Shown here: positions 1 to 10,380 of the stretch, piece after piece
Layout of the letters: each line of letters opens with the position of its first letter
Numbering within the stretch: the stretch's first letter is position 1
Assembly: GCF_030272615.1 (NCBI RefSeq)
Contig: NC_081413.1
Location: 182,042,951 to 182,106,950, forward strand
Direction: 5' to 3'
DNA from: Cryptomeria japonica
Lineage: Eukaryota; Streptophyta; Pinopsida; Cupressales; Cupressaceae
DNA length: 64,000 bases
Translations under genes and position numbers: made by a program
Notes under the pieces: model-generated
The model's input: the letters and a program-made list of their open reading frames with translations, nothing else
What the model was told of the DNA's origin: nothing
Database searches by the model: none

Positions 1-921
1 GATTGGCTTGTACTCCTCCCTTGAGGGTTGGGTATGATTTCATGTTGTTTTCATGTCTTTACATAAGCTTTAAATACATCATTTATTCATGCTTTAGATC
101 ACATTGCATCTTGATTTAGAGCATTTACACTATCATTTACAAGCAATTAGGGTTTACTTTCTAGGTTGCTCTAGTTTGCTTTCTTGCATTTTAGGACCTT
201 GCACACACACTAGGTCTGCACACACAATACATTTTACAAAACAACTTGGCTATTCGTGGAGGTGGAAATCACCGAAGCGGGGGTTTGACTAAGGGAAAAC
301 CCTATATAGCCACCCATACACCCCTTTTCAGATATCATTGCAGGTTTCGGGATTCAGACGACGCCACGAGATACAGATCCGGAGAGAGAAGATCGAGACA
401 GCACTCTGTATCAAATTGCAGAGCAAAAGACTGGGACAGGAGCGCTGGGCGCCCTGGTCCCTGGGACAGAGGCGCTGGGCGCCCTAGTCCTCCGGACAGA
501 CAGCTTTCAGACAGCTTTCCGACAGTGTTCCAGAGTGCAGAACAGCAGTTTCCGGTGCAGTTTTCAGGACAGTGGCGCCCGTGCCCCCGTCTCGAACATT
601 TTCAGTCCGATTTTAACTCCGGGTACACATCTACATTCTTATTTCATCCTTGTATTTATAGCTATTCATTGTTTAATCTCAATTCTGCAATCTTGTTATT
701 AGTTCATACTTGCATTTTGGGATTAGTGTTTGAACTTGCATTACTTGATCTTACAATTTCAACAAGGGAATAGAAATCCTAATAGATATCCTGTGGCTCT
801 CTCTTTCACCAAAAGAAGTAGCCAATTTTGTGATATCTCTAGGCTCTTTCGTATTCCGTAATGTGTGTCAAAAGGTAGGATTAGGGCATGATTAACCTAG
901 TCTCGCTTTTTCCCCTACACA
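1..921 (+). repeat. 5' LTR of Tat1, 3' part only
   Basis: Bases 1-921 align with 11092-12033. The LTR ends in CA at 920-921, three bases before the PBS. It contains a GC-rich tract at about 430-600 where the word GGGCGCCCTGGTCC and variants recur. The two LTRs differ by indels there: the 3' copy has an extra unit of about 32 bp, and the 5' copy has a duplicated 11-bp piece at about 500-520. Small ORFs inside it have no support as genes. Confidence 0.93.
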
Positions 922-924
922 TTT

Positions 925-944
925 TGGTGAACCCGACGTGAATC
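925..944 (+). other. primer binding site of Tat1 (tRNA-Trp-like)
   Basis: TGGTGAACCCGACGTGAATC begins three bases after the LTR. Its reverse complement ends in CCA and matches my memory of the 3' end of plant cytosolic tRNA-Trp. The position and the TGG start are seen directly; the tRNA identity is recalled and should be checked against a tRNA set. Confidence 0.8.
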
Positions 945-1090
945 TATCATTGCTTCCTCTTGCATTACATTTGTTAGATCTAGATCTATATTTAGTGTGT
1001 TTTCATTTCATTTTCATTAAAGAGAAAAAAAAAAAAAAAAAGGTGTGTTTCTTTGCATTGTGTGTTTAAATTTTATGCAATCTTTTCAAA

Positions 1091-3994
1091 ATGTCAGATT
1101 TTTATTTGTAAAATGTTCATGCTTTTGATGATTATTATGAGTATAGCCAAGATGAATTAGATGAAGCTTTAGATGAGTTTTTAAACCCTAAAGATGCCAA
1201 ACCTTCATTTTACCAAAAACTCATAAACCTTGTTATGCCATTTAGGTGTGATGAGAAAGATAAGTCGAATGATTCCTCTCAAGGATACATTCCTATCAAC
1301 TCTTCCCCTGAATCTAGTAACATGGTTGTTTTCAATAATCCCCTCTATGAGGAGATGTCTCCTTTTGAATCAAAAGACAAACCTTTTAACCGATATGATC
1401 ATGCTTTGTTGGATGATGCTCTTGATGACTTTGTGGCTTTATCGAAATCTTTAAACAATAACAAGGCCTCTAAATTGGTTAACATGATAAACTTGAATGA
1501 ACATAATAAGCCTCTCTTTGAAGTCCAAGGTGCTTATCCTTCTCCCACCTTTCAAGTTCTTAAATCACCTCTCCTTACTGTCCAAGGAAGGTATGATCAT
1601 GATTCCTTTCGTACCCCGAATAAACCAATCATCACCGCGCAAGGAAGAAAACCTGCAAGTCCTTACAGTTATGCTAAACAAATAACTAGAGAGATTTATC
1701 ATGCGGTTGCCCATACTTATCATACTAGAAATAATAGGCAACCTAATCCTCCTCCTGTTATTCCAGTTTCCCTTCCTAATCCTCAACCAATTCTTCCTCA
1801 AGCTCCCCGTATTTCGCAAGTTATGGGTAAGGAATATGATCTCATAGAACAACTTAAAGCTACCCCTGCTAAGATATCCCTTTGGGATTTGATTCAAACT
1901 TCTTCCGCTCATCATGGAATGTTACAAGATGCCTTGAAAGATTTGAATGTTCCTCCACCGAATACATCTAGTAATATAGCATCTTTGGTTAACTCTGTGA
2001 TGAATCCTAAAGCTCAAATTGTGTTTACCCAAGATGAGTTGCCTACTAGTGAAATCCAACAACAATATGATCCCTTGATGATTGTGGTTATCATGAAAGA
2101 CACTGCTATAAGACGAACACTAGTAGATAATGGCTCTGGCCTTAATGTGTGTAGCATTAATTTATTGCATAAGATGAATGTGGATACATCTCTTATTGAG
2201 CCTGACTCTCGTCCCATTCATGGCTTTGACAATGTGGCTAAGACTTCATTAGGTATCATCACCTTACCTCTCATAGTAGGACCTGTTACTTTGCCTACTC
2301 CTATCCATGTTATGCCGGGAAATTTAACATATAACTTGTTATTAGGGAGGCCTTGGATTCATAGCATGCAAGCTGTCCCCTCTACATTGCATAGACAAGT
2401 TAAATTCGTTTATAACAATAAGACATACACTTTGATGGGTGATACTAATTTTCAAGCTTGTCTACAAACATCCACTTCTAAGGGGGGTTCTTCTAAGCCG
2501 TCCTCATCTAGTGATGAATCTTTAAATAAGATACCTATCAGTGAATCCTCGCTCTCCGATGATCAAAATTCTTTGGATGAGTCTGGAGCTCTTGGAGAAG
2601 ATTCTTCTCGACTTGAAATTACACATAAGAAGGATTTTGATCCTGGGAAGATCCTCGAAGACGACGATTGGGGATCCCTTGATTTTAATCCTACCTTTGT
2701 GGGTGAATATAAGGTTCCTTCTAGAGAAATTAAAGTTGAAAAGAAAGAAGAAACTAAAAATCAATCAACCTTACCTGAATCTATGAGTAATAATTTTGTG
2801 GCCGCCTCTCAAACTTCTTCTCCTCACACCTCTAATTATGAAGAGTTTGATTCTTTGTCTTATGAAAAACCACCTTCTCTTCCTGAAATGGCTGATCGTT
2901 ATGGTCATGGTTTTCACATTTTTGCTAAGCATGGGTATCATGGAAAAGGTTGTGGTGCTCATGAACAAGGGATAAGAGTTCCTCTGGAGACTAATTTTCA
3001 CAATTATGCCTTTGGACTTGGCTATAATCCCTGCAGACGTACTAAAGCTTCTAAAAGACCATGCATTAGTGTTAATGCTATTTCTACATCTCTATCAATG
3101 CAGCACCCTGAGTATATTGATGGGGATCCTTCATGTGCCTATGCTTTGGATGTCTTCCCTACCGACGATGCTTTAGCTGAGTTCTTGGGAGCCTATGACA
3201 CTCTTCCTCGTTATCATCACAATAGGGGACTCCCTTATTGTTTGAACACTAAAGCCTATTTTGGAAAAGAGATTGATAATGACGAGATTGTGAAAGAATT
3301 CCCTCAGTTAAAGGATACTCCTCAACAAAGAAATCTTCTCATAAGTGACACCACTGATGTTAAGATGGATCCTTGCAATAAAGAGAAAGTTATTAAAATT
3401 GGAAAATGTTTGGATGAAGAGGAACAGAAACAATATGAAGAACTATTGCATGAATTCCTTGAGATCTTTGCTTGGACATATTCTGACATGCCTGGTATAG
3501 ATCCTAAGATTGTTACTCATAATATTGTCTTAGTTCCTGATGCTAAGCCCGTGAAACAAAAGATTCAAAAAATGAATCCTAAGGTGGCTCTGCTTGTTAA
3601 GGCTGAGATTGAAAAATTATTGGAGGCTGGATTTATCCGCCCTATTGACTATTCCCCATGGATTTCAAATATTGTCGCTATGGCTAAACCAGATAACAAA
3701 ATAAGAATGTGTACTGACTTTCGAGATTTGAATAAAGCTTCCTTGAAAGATGATTTCCCTCTTCCAAACATTGACATGATAGTTGATTCTACGGCAGGAC
3801 ATGCCTTGTTATCCTTCATGGATGGTTTTTCAGGTTACAATCAAATTTTTATTAACCCTCAAGATCAATTCAAAACTGCTTTCACCACTCCTTGGGGGAC
3901 GTTTTGTTGGATAATGATGCCTTTTGGACTTAAAAACGCCGGTGCGACTTATCAACGAGCGATGACCCTTATCTTTCATGATTATAATGCATAA
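1091..3994 (+). pseudogene. Tat1 gag-protease-RT (5' half of polyprotein)
   Basis: The frame opens at ATG 1091 (MSDFYL), is stopped by TAA at codon 7 (1109-1111), and is then open to 3994 apart from that stop. The aspartic protease has its catalytic motif DNGSG near 2126-2140, followed by LLGRPW near 2341. A glycine-rich stretch at about 2890-3030 (GYHGKGCGAHEQG, then FGLGY) resembles a G-patch RNA-binding domain. RT starts at about 3560 and shows CTDFRDLNKA and MPFGLKNAGATYQ. I could not find the usual gag capsid core or a zinc knuckle: only the segment that normally sits between gag and protease (PAKISLWDLI) is clear, so gag may be deleted or very divergent. The frame is lost at 3978-3994, just before the RT active site. 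Confidence 0.9.
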
Positions 3995-5609
3995 GATTTT
4001 AGAGGATTATGTTGATGATATTTTGGCCAAATCCTTTCTTCGCATGGATCATGTTAAAGTCCTTTGTCAAATCTTTGAAAGAATTCGTAAATATCACATG
4101 CACTTGAATCCCCGAAAATGCATTTTTGGTGTGGATAGTGGAAAACTATTAGGGTTCATAGTTTCGCATCGTGGGATTGAGGTGGATACTAAGAAAATAG
4201 ATGCTATTGTCAACATGCCACCTCCTAGAAATGTGTCTCAACTTAAAAGCTTACAAGGAAAGATTCAAGCTATTCGTAGGTTCGTGTCTCAGCTTGTGGA
4301 TCGTACCTTTCCTTTTACTCAACTTCTTAAAAAGGATATCACTTTTCAATGGAATGAGGATTGTCAGCAAGCATTTGAAGATTTAAAAGTGTATTTGGCT
4401 AGTCCTCCTATTCTTCAACCTGCCGAACCTTCTAAACCCTTCCTTCTGTATACAACTGCTTCCTCTCATGCTCTCGCAGTATTGTTGGCACAACATGATA
4501 AAGATGGTAAGGAATGTCCGGTTTATTACATAAGTCGTACCTTACTCGATTATGAGACCCGATATTCTACGATAGAAAGGCAATGCTTGGCCTTGGTGTT
4601 TGCGACTCAGAAATTGAGACATTATCTTTTAAATTCAGAAGTCCACGTCATGGTAAAGTTTGATCCTGTGAAGCATCTTTTCTCTAAAACTGATTTATCA
4701 GGACGTCTAGCTAAGTGGGTTATGATGTTAACTGAATTTGACCTTAAATTTGTTTCACAAAGAGCAATTAAAGGGCAAGCATTGACCGATCACTTAGTTG
4801 AGGCCCCTTCACCTTTCTCCTTCCCTAACCCTGAGTCTTTTCCTGATGACTTCATTCTTTCTATAGAGAAAGATGAAACTTGGGAGTTATACTTTGATGG
4901 CTCTAAGTGTCGTACGGGATCGGGGGCAGGGGTTGTTCTGATTTCTCCTACAAAGAAGTCCATTCCTTTATCATATCGTCTAAATTTCCCGTGTACCAAT
5001 AACATTGCTGAGTATGAGGCTCTTATAGCGGGAATAAAAGTAGCCTTAGCTCTGAATATAAAATACATACATATCTATGGAGATTCGCAATTGATTATAA
5101 GACAAGTAACAAGAATATATCAAGCAAAACAAGACAAATTATCACAATATAAAGACCTTGTTGTCTCTTTATTACAAAATTTCCATTCTTATACTATGGA
5201 ACCCATTCCTCGAAAAGATAATCGACATGCGGATGCAATGGCATGTGTGGCTTCTCTGGTATCTTTAGAGGACCCTGTGGTCGATCTTAAATTCGTTATT
5301 CACAACCTTATTTCTCCAGCTATTGTAGATGATTCTAGCCTGGTAACATGTTGTGACTTTGTAGACTCAGACGAATGGTACTCGCATATCGTAAGATATT
5401 TGACTGATGGTACCTTTCTTGATTCCGCTAATAGGAACACTAGGGCTAGAATCTGCAAGCTGTCTGCTAGGTATATCATTCTTTCTAATGTCCTATACCG
5501 AAGGGGTTATGATGGTCTTCTCCTTCATTGTCTTAACAAGTCGGAAATCCCTGTTGCTCTTGAAGAGGCACATTCAGGTGTCTATGGGGGGCAAATCCTT
5601 GGTTCATAG
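3978..5609 (+). pseudogene. Tat1 RT palm/thumb, RNase H and second aRNase H
   Basis: This continues the polyprotein after a frameshift. The RT active site YVDDI is at about 4008, 10 codons in. The usual gypsy RNase H follows (YISRTLLDYETRYSTIERQC, about 4525-4585), then a tether ending in AIKGQALTDHLVEAP. A second RNase H of archaeal type begins at about 4885: YFDGSKCRTGSG, then AEYEALIAG, YGDSQLI and RKDNRHADAMA, giving the D-E-D-D acidic set. Two RNase H domains in tandem diagnose the Tat lineage. The C-terminal part leads into the integrase, and the frame breaks in a G run near 5586-5592. Confidence 0.92.
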
Positions 5610-6624
5610 AATGCTTCGTATGGGATACTATTGGCAAACTATGCAGAAGGATTCCTTTTCATTTGTTAAAAAATGTCATCAATGTCAACAACACAATAAT
5701 CTGATTCATGCTCCTGCCCAAGAACTCCGTTCTCAAGTAGCTTCTTGGCCTTTCTCCGCATGGGGTTTGGATCTTATTGGAAAAATCTCTCCTCCTTCAT
5801 CTCAAGGACACACCTTCATTATAACTGCAATAGATTACTTTACAAAGTGGGTAGAAGCTATTCCCCTTCGCTCTACTACTGCTGAAGTGATTTGTCAATT
5901 TCTTCTAGAAAACATTATTTCTTGATTCGAGATACCTTCCACTATAATCTCAGATAATGGGACATCATTTAAGAACAAGGATGTGAAGAAATTCCTCGAG
6001 AAGTATCATATCAAACATCGATTTTCTACACCATACTATCCTCAATCAAATGGTCAAGCCGAATCATCCAATAAGATAATTGAACAAATTTTTTGCAAAA
6101 CCATGAATAAGCATGGTAAGGATTGGAGTAACCAGCTGATCTATGCTCTTTGGGCCTACCGAACAAGTGTACGAATTGCTACGGAAACTACTCCTTATAA
6201 TCTTGTTTATGGTGCTGATGCTATTATGCCCTTAGAATTAGAGATTCCATCACTTAGGGTTTCTCTCAAAGGTATAGTAGATGATGACTCTTATAGAGAA
6301 CAACGACTTCAACAGCTTGAGATGCTTGATGAACAACGCATAAACGCTCTTGAGCATATTCAAGCGTATCACAAAACTCTACAACGAAGCTATAATGATA
6401 AGGTCATTCAATGTTCCTTCTCAGTAGGCGACTTAGTCCTTTATGAGAATCAGCGCAATGTGAATGCCTTACCTGCAGAAAAGGGAAAATTTAGTCCTAA
6501 TTGGCTTGGACCATATATCGTTATTGAGGATTATTAATCAGGTGCTTACAAAATACCGGATGTAGACGGTACGCCTCTTAAAGAACCTATTAATGCTATG
6601 CACTTGCGTAGATATTATGCTTAA
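5590..6624 (+). pseudogene. Tat1 integrase
   Basis: The frame carries an HHCC-type zinc motif (CHQCQQH near 5670), then the catalytic core: WGLDLIG (first Asp, about 5770), ISDNGTSF (second Asp, about 5950), and GQAESSNK (Glu, about 6055). Two in-frame stops break it: TGA at 5923-5925, where CGA (Arg) is expected, and TAA at 6535-6537, where Leu is expected. Reading through, it ends in EPINAMHLRRYYA and a final TAA at 6622-6624. All three catalytic residues survive, so the breaks look recent relative to the family's age. It lies directly upstream of the spacer and the antisense PMD gene. Confidence 0.92.
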
Positions 6625-7223
6625 TTCTTCATTCTTCATCTATCTTCTTTTTCAATTCTTCAACATTGGATAATATGTTAGTATCTCTTAATTAAAGCAA
6701 AATAGAATTAAATGTTATGTTGTTTAATCTATATTGCTTTGTTCCTGACAAGCGTGTCTTCTTACTTTATAGTTTGTCTTGAATTCATTTATGTAAATTG
6801 TGAAAGATTTACATTCCATTATGCTAACATATTATACAGTGTCTTTATGTGTTAAGTAGAATCGTATCATGTTGTGTTTAAATTCAGAATTAAATCACAT
6901 TAGTTATATGATTCTTAGACTTAATGCATATGTCTTCCTTATCATCAATGTAGTACTTGATTAAATATTTAATTAAGTCACACATGTATCAATTTAATCA
7001 TGGAGCATTGAGAAATCAATCACATGGAAATTAAATTCTGAACATACATGTACATTTACCAAATGAATTAGATTTCATCAAAACAAAATATACATTGTTT
7101 TAAGCATTAAAGATAACACATTTGAGACAAAGAGAAGCATGTATATATACATATATATGTGGATCGTATACAAAAATAGGTCACTGTATATCCAAAATGT
7201 GACCTCTCTTTTACATCATAAAA
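6625..7223. other. AT-rich spacer between Tat1 pol and antisense PMD gene
   Basis: About 600 bases with no coding sequence that I can support. It separates two convergent transcription units (pol rightward, PMD leftward), so both 3' ends, and any polyadenylation signals, should lie here. Confidence 0.7.
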
Positions 7224-7427
7224 TCATCTCCTATCCCTAGGGCTAGTGGCTGGAGAGTGTCGACTGGACGCTCCCTCCTGATCTGGCCGTGAAGGTGGAC
7301 CCATGGGTGTGTAGCGCGATACAAACCATGAGTGACTCTGAGAGGAACTCCTACGATCCTTATCCATAAGGATCGCGCGATAGGTGGTAGCCTCGGCCTG
7401 AGCTGCTGCTAGATCTCACCGCGCCTG

Positions 7428-7512
7428 CTGGAGGTCCTCTGATAGGACTCTCTCTCTCTGCCGCGCCCGCTGGACGTCCTCTGATAGGACTCTCTCTCTC
7501 TCCCTCCATATA
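7428..7512 (-). repeat. 42-bp tandem duplication in the PMD1 coiled-coil tail
   Basis: Two copies start at 7428 and 7470, 42 bases apart (14 codons, two heptads), with few differences. It keeps frame and heptad register, so it extends the predicted coiled coil. One copy is followed by an in-frame TGA. Confidence 0.75.
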
Positions 7513-9479
7513 TCTACCTGTACTCAGAATGGGGAAAACAAGTCCTCATGCCGACCCGCGTTCCCTTGAGGCCTATAGGCAATCTGTGAGGAACTGGGGA
7601 TCTGTGCTATCATGGAAATGTCTGTCATTGCTTGCTGAATTAAGGAACGCCACTCCTGCACATTAGCTATGGAAATAGAACAGATTTTTTGTTAGTACCA
7701 TCCTATATCATCAGAACATTAATCAATCAATATAAAACTACTATACTTGGATCTCCCTCACGCCAGTAGGGATCATGATATGGTACCATCTATGCCTAGG
7801 CACCGCTAGGCTCCCCTCGCTCGAATAATCTGTGCATGATGGGTGTAGGCTTGACGGTACTAGGAATAGGTCTCTGTATCGCCTCATGTTCCCCCTGTTG
7901 GGGAATAAGAGGTGGATCCAGAGCTATGGTATTGTCTCCTGAATGGTGGGGAGCTACATCCGATTCCTCCTCATCATCTCTATCCTCCTCCTCGTCATCC
8001 TCATCCTCATCCGCATCATCACCTGCATCTGCCTCATCCTCCTCTCTATCCTCCTCCTCCTCCTCCTCCTCCTCGGCACTAGACTGATCACCTGTAGGTG
8101 GATCAGGATCTCCCGCCTCCTCATGATCCTCTCCCTCCTCTGGCTCCTCTGACCTGGATCCCTGGTCCTCATCTTGGTCTCCATGTCTCCATGGGCCTGG
8201 ATAGCCTGTCGGATGATCTGGTGAAAAGATAGGACCTGGATATGATCTCATAAACCATGAGACGTACCTGTGTTGTGCTCCAGGCTCTGCAGAGTAGTCA
8301 GTGACTACATCCTGATCAGATCCCTCTAAGTCTGTAGTCTCAATGTCATCTACCGTCGGTCTCGCTATTGCTCTAGGTCTGGGAAGGACCTGTGAGTGTC
8401 GAGTATAGATGGGCACATCGGCTGGAACACATTGCTCTAGCCCGAACTACCTCCGTACTCGGTCGATGTAGAAAGGGACTATGATGTGTGCATATCGTCC
8501 TCGCAGTAGGTGGTTCCTCTATAGGCATGCTAACTATCTCTCCATACCATCCCATCGGTGCATCCATAGGTAAGGTCTCCACACTATCACCTTGGCTGTC
8601 AGTCTATCAAAAATCACTCTCCAATATAACAAATCTCCAAATCTCCACTCACTAGTAAGTGGATAAGCGAACACCCTAGGTCACTCGCTCACTATACTCA
8701 GTGGAAAGCCGACGGGCCTGGTGCATGTGAAGTGCTCTAAAATCCACACCTACAGAAGTGTGCATGTCATCAAACTGAACCCCTGTCCGAATACATACTC
8801 CTCAAGGTCATGATAGAGATGTGCAAGCATACTCTGACCCCAAGCATACACTCTCCTATGTCTCTCCATCGCTCTGATACACCATGTGAGACCCCCATGC
8901 ATATGCGTCCCTCGCAGACGGCTAGTGCTATGATGGCTATCATAAGGCATCTCAGAAGGGGTACCTCCCCTATAGGATGTAAGAGCCAGTTGACCATGAT
9001 GCGACCTCTCGTCTCGCTCGGCATGACTCTCCCTATGCAATACACCTGCTCTCTCTGATGATCCTCCGCTGATCGATCGGTCGCGTATGTAACTGTCACT
9101 CCTCTGATAGGAAGACGAAGTATACGGTATACATCCTCGAGTGTGACCATCAGCTCTCCTACTGGAAGGTGAAAAGTGCATGTGTCAGGATCCCATCGCT
9201 CCATCAAGGCCATCAGCATCGCAGGATGAAATCGAATGGCCGACATGAGAATCACAGACCACAATCCCACAATCGATAGTGTGTCTCTCTCTGACTAAGT
9301 CAGCCGCGGAATCTGATCTCACAAAGTGCAAAGAATATGTCCCGCTGTATGCTCTCTCATGTACGGGAGACCCTACAACATCAAAACATGACTGTAATCA
9401 GTACTCGATCATCAAAAATGCTAATGAAAACTATCGTACATTGTATGCTAGCCTTGTAACCCCTCGCCAGGCCTTGATT

Positions 9480-9650
9480 GGGGACCATGGCGCCCTGTCA
9501 GGGACCATGGCGCCCTGAGGGGACCATGGCGCCCTGTCAGGGACCATGGTGCCCTGAAGGGACCATGGCGCCCCTGTCAGGGACCATGGTGCCTTGGGGG
9601 GACTAGGGTGCCCCACAGGGACCATGGCACCCTGGGTGGGCCCCGGTCAG
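9480..9650. repeat. GC-rich minisatellite in Tat1, in the presumed PMD intron 1
   Basis: About seven or eight imperfect units of 19-25 bp built on GGGACCATGGCGCCCTGTCA. It lies between the exon 1 donor (9725) and the exon 2 acceptor (9373) of the antisense PMD gene. Related words occur in the Tat1 LTRs (about 430-600, 10743-10780 and 11520-11700). Confidence 0.85.
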
Positions 9651-9859
9651 CCTTCAAGGCCCGCATACGATCACAAAAAAGTCAAAATGCGAAAGAATCA
9701 AAAGTCAAACGTTTAGTCAACTCACCTCGTCCAGTGGCTCGTCGTCGATCACGGCCTGGCGCAGGATCTCGATCCTCGTGGGATGCTTTGGTCATCGTGA
9801 AGGCATGATGATGGCTAGGTGGGCTCCGCTGCACTGAATAGTATTTTGAAATCAACAAA

Positions 9860-9891
9860 GTGACAAATGTGTCACTTTCAAAGTATATACT
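9860..9891 (-). promoter_or_regulatory. candidate TATA box and palindrome upstream of antisense PMD1
   Basis: On the minus strand TATATA (9884-9889) lies about 90 bases upstream of the proposed PMD start codon at 9795. Immediately downstream is a 16-base palindrome, GTGACAAATGTGTCAC (9860-9875). The placement suits a core promoter, but this is inference from position and sequence only. Confidence 0.4.
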
Positions 9892-10362
9892 CTCATTTGT
9901 TTTCACTTTTGAAACCCTAATTCTCCTCTGTCATTCATTTTATCATAACTTGAGTTTGGGAGATGCAATTTTTGAACCGTTTGATGCGTTGGAATCGTAT
10001 TTTCCTTCCCCTACTCTCAGGATGTTCCAAAAAGTGCTCTGATGAAACCTATTTAGTGAACACCCCTCATCAATACTCTCTTACATAATTTGTCGCAAGT
10101 AAACATGCTACCCTGTTTCACCTCCCTAATAAGCAAGTCGAAATAGGGGGGGGCATATAGCTACTCACAGATTTCATCACTTTCCCTAGTAAGCATTAGG
10201 TGATTTTGTGATCTAACATGTGTTTTGTAGGGTGTAGTTCCTAATTGTGTACTGCAGATACCGCTAGGGGCTTCGTCCTACAACTTATGGATATATCCTT
10301 TTTCAAATAATGTTTACTTTTCTGTACTTTAGCTTACATATGCACGTAGTACTCATATGACC
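9892..10362. other. Tat1 internal region before the polypurine tract
   Basis: No coding sequence that I can support. It contains AAACCCTAATT-type words and ends at the polypurine tract. It would hold the upstream regulatory region of the antisense PMD gene if that gene has its own promoter. Confidence 0.5.
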
Positions 10363-10380
10363 GCTAAAGTGGGGGCTAAA
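10363..10380 (+). other. polypurine tract of Tat1
   Basis: CTAAAGTGGGGGCTAAA directly abuts the TG that opens the 3' LTR at 10381, the expected position for the plus-strand primer. Confidence 0.85.

Larger units (their letters stand above)
7224..9795 (-). pseudogene. plant mobile domain (PMD) gene, antisense inside Tat1, with apparent introns
   Basis: Read leftward. Exon 1 could be 9795-9726 (start MTKASHEDRDP), ending at a strong donor, GAG|GTGAGT. A candidate acceptor TGTTGTAG is at 9373, giving an intron of about 353 bp. The PMD body (about 9300-8420) shows MERWDPDTCTFHLPVGELMV, TLEDVYRILRLPI, then VIWRPYL, RGRYAHIIVPFYIDRV and FGLEQCVPADV; these are PMD-family landmarks, and several frameshifts break it. 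An acidic Asp/Glu-rich linker follows (8140-7930). A second intron of 78 bp (7746-7669, GTATAG..CCATAG) joins HDPYWREGDP to NVQEWRSLIQQA in frame. The C-terminus is coiled-coil-like with a duplicated 14-residue unit (RVLSEDVQRARQRE), and the stop is at 7224-7226. PMD proteins include the MAIN/MAIL family, which acts in silencing and cell division. Exon limits are inferred. Confidence 0.85.

Noticed and set aside
104-773. Small ORFs in the Tat1 5' LTR, repeated in the 3' LTR
   Set aside because: They lie in LTR sequence, differ between the two LTRs by frame-changing indels, and show no domain.
925-944. PBS sites as tRNA genes
   Set aside because: Only about 12-20 bases match a tRNA end, on the complementary strand; there is no cloverleaf.
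7836-8184. Poly-Ser and Arg-rich ORFs on both strands
   Set aside because: They are shadows of the Asp/Glu-rich linker of PMD1 (GAG/GAT repeats) in other frames.
9480-9650. Regularly spaced GC-rich repeats as a CRISPR-like array
   Set aside because: Units are contiguous with no unique spacers of constant length, and the context is a plant retrotransposon.
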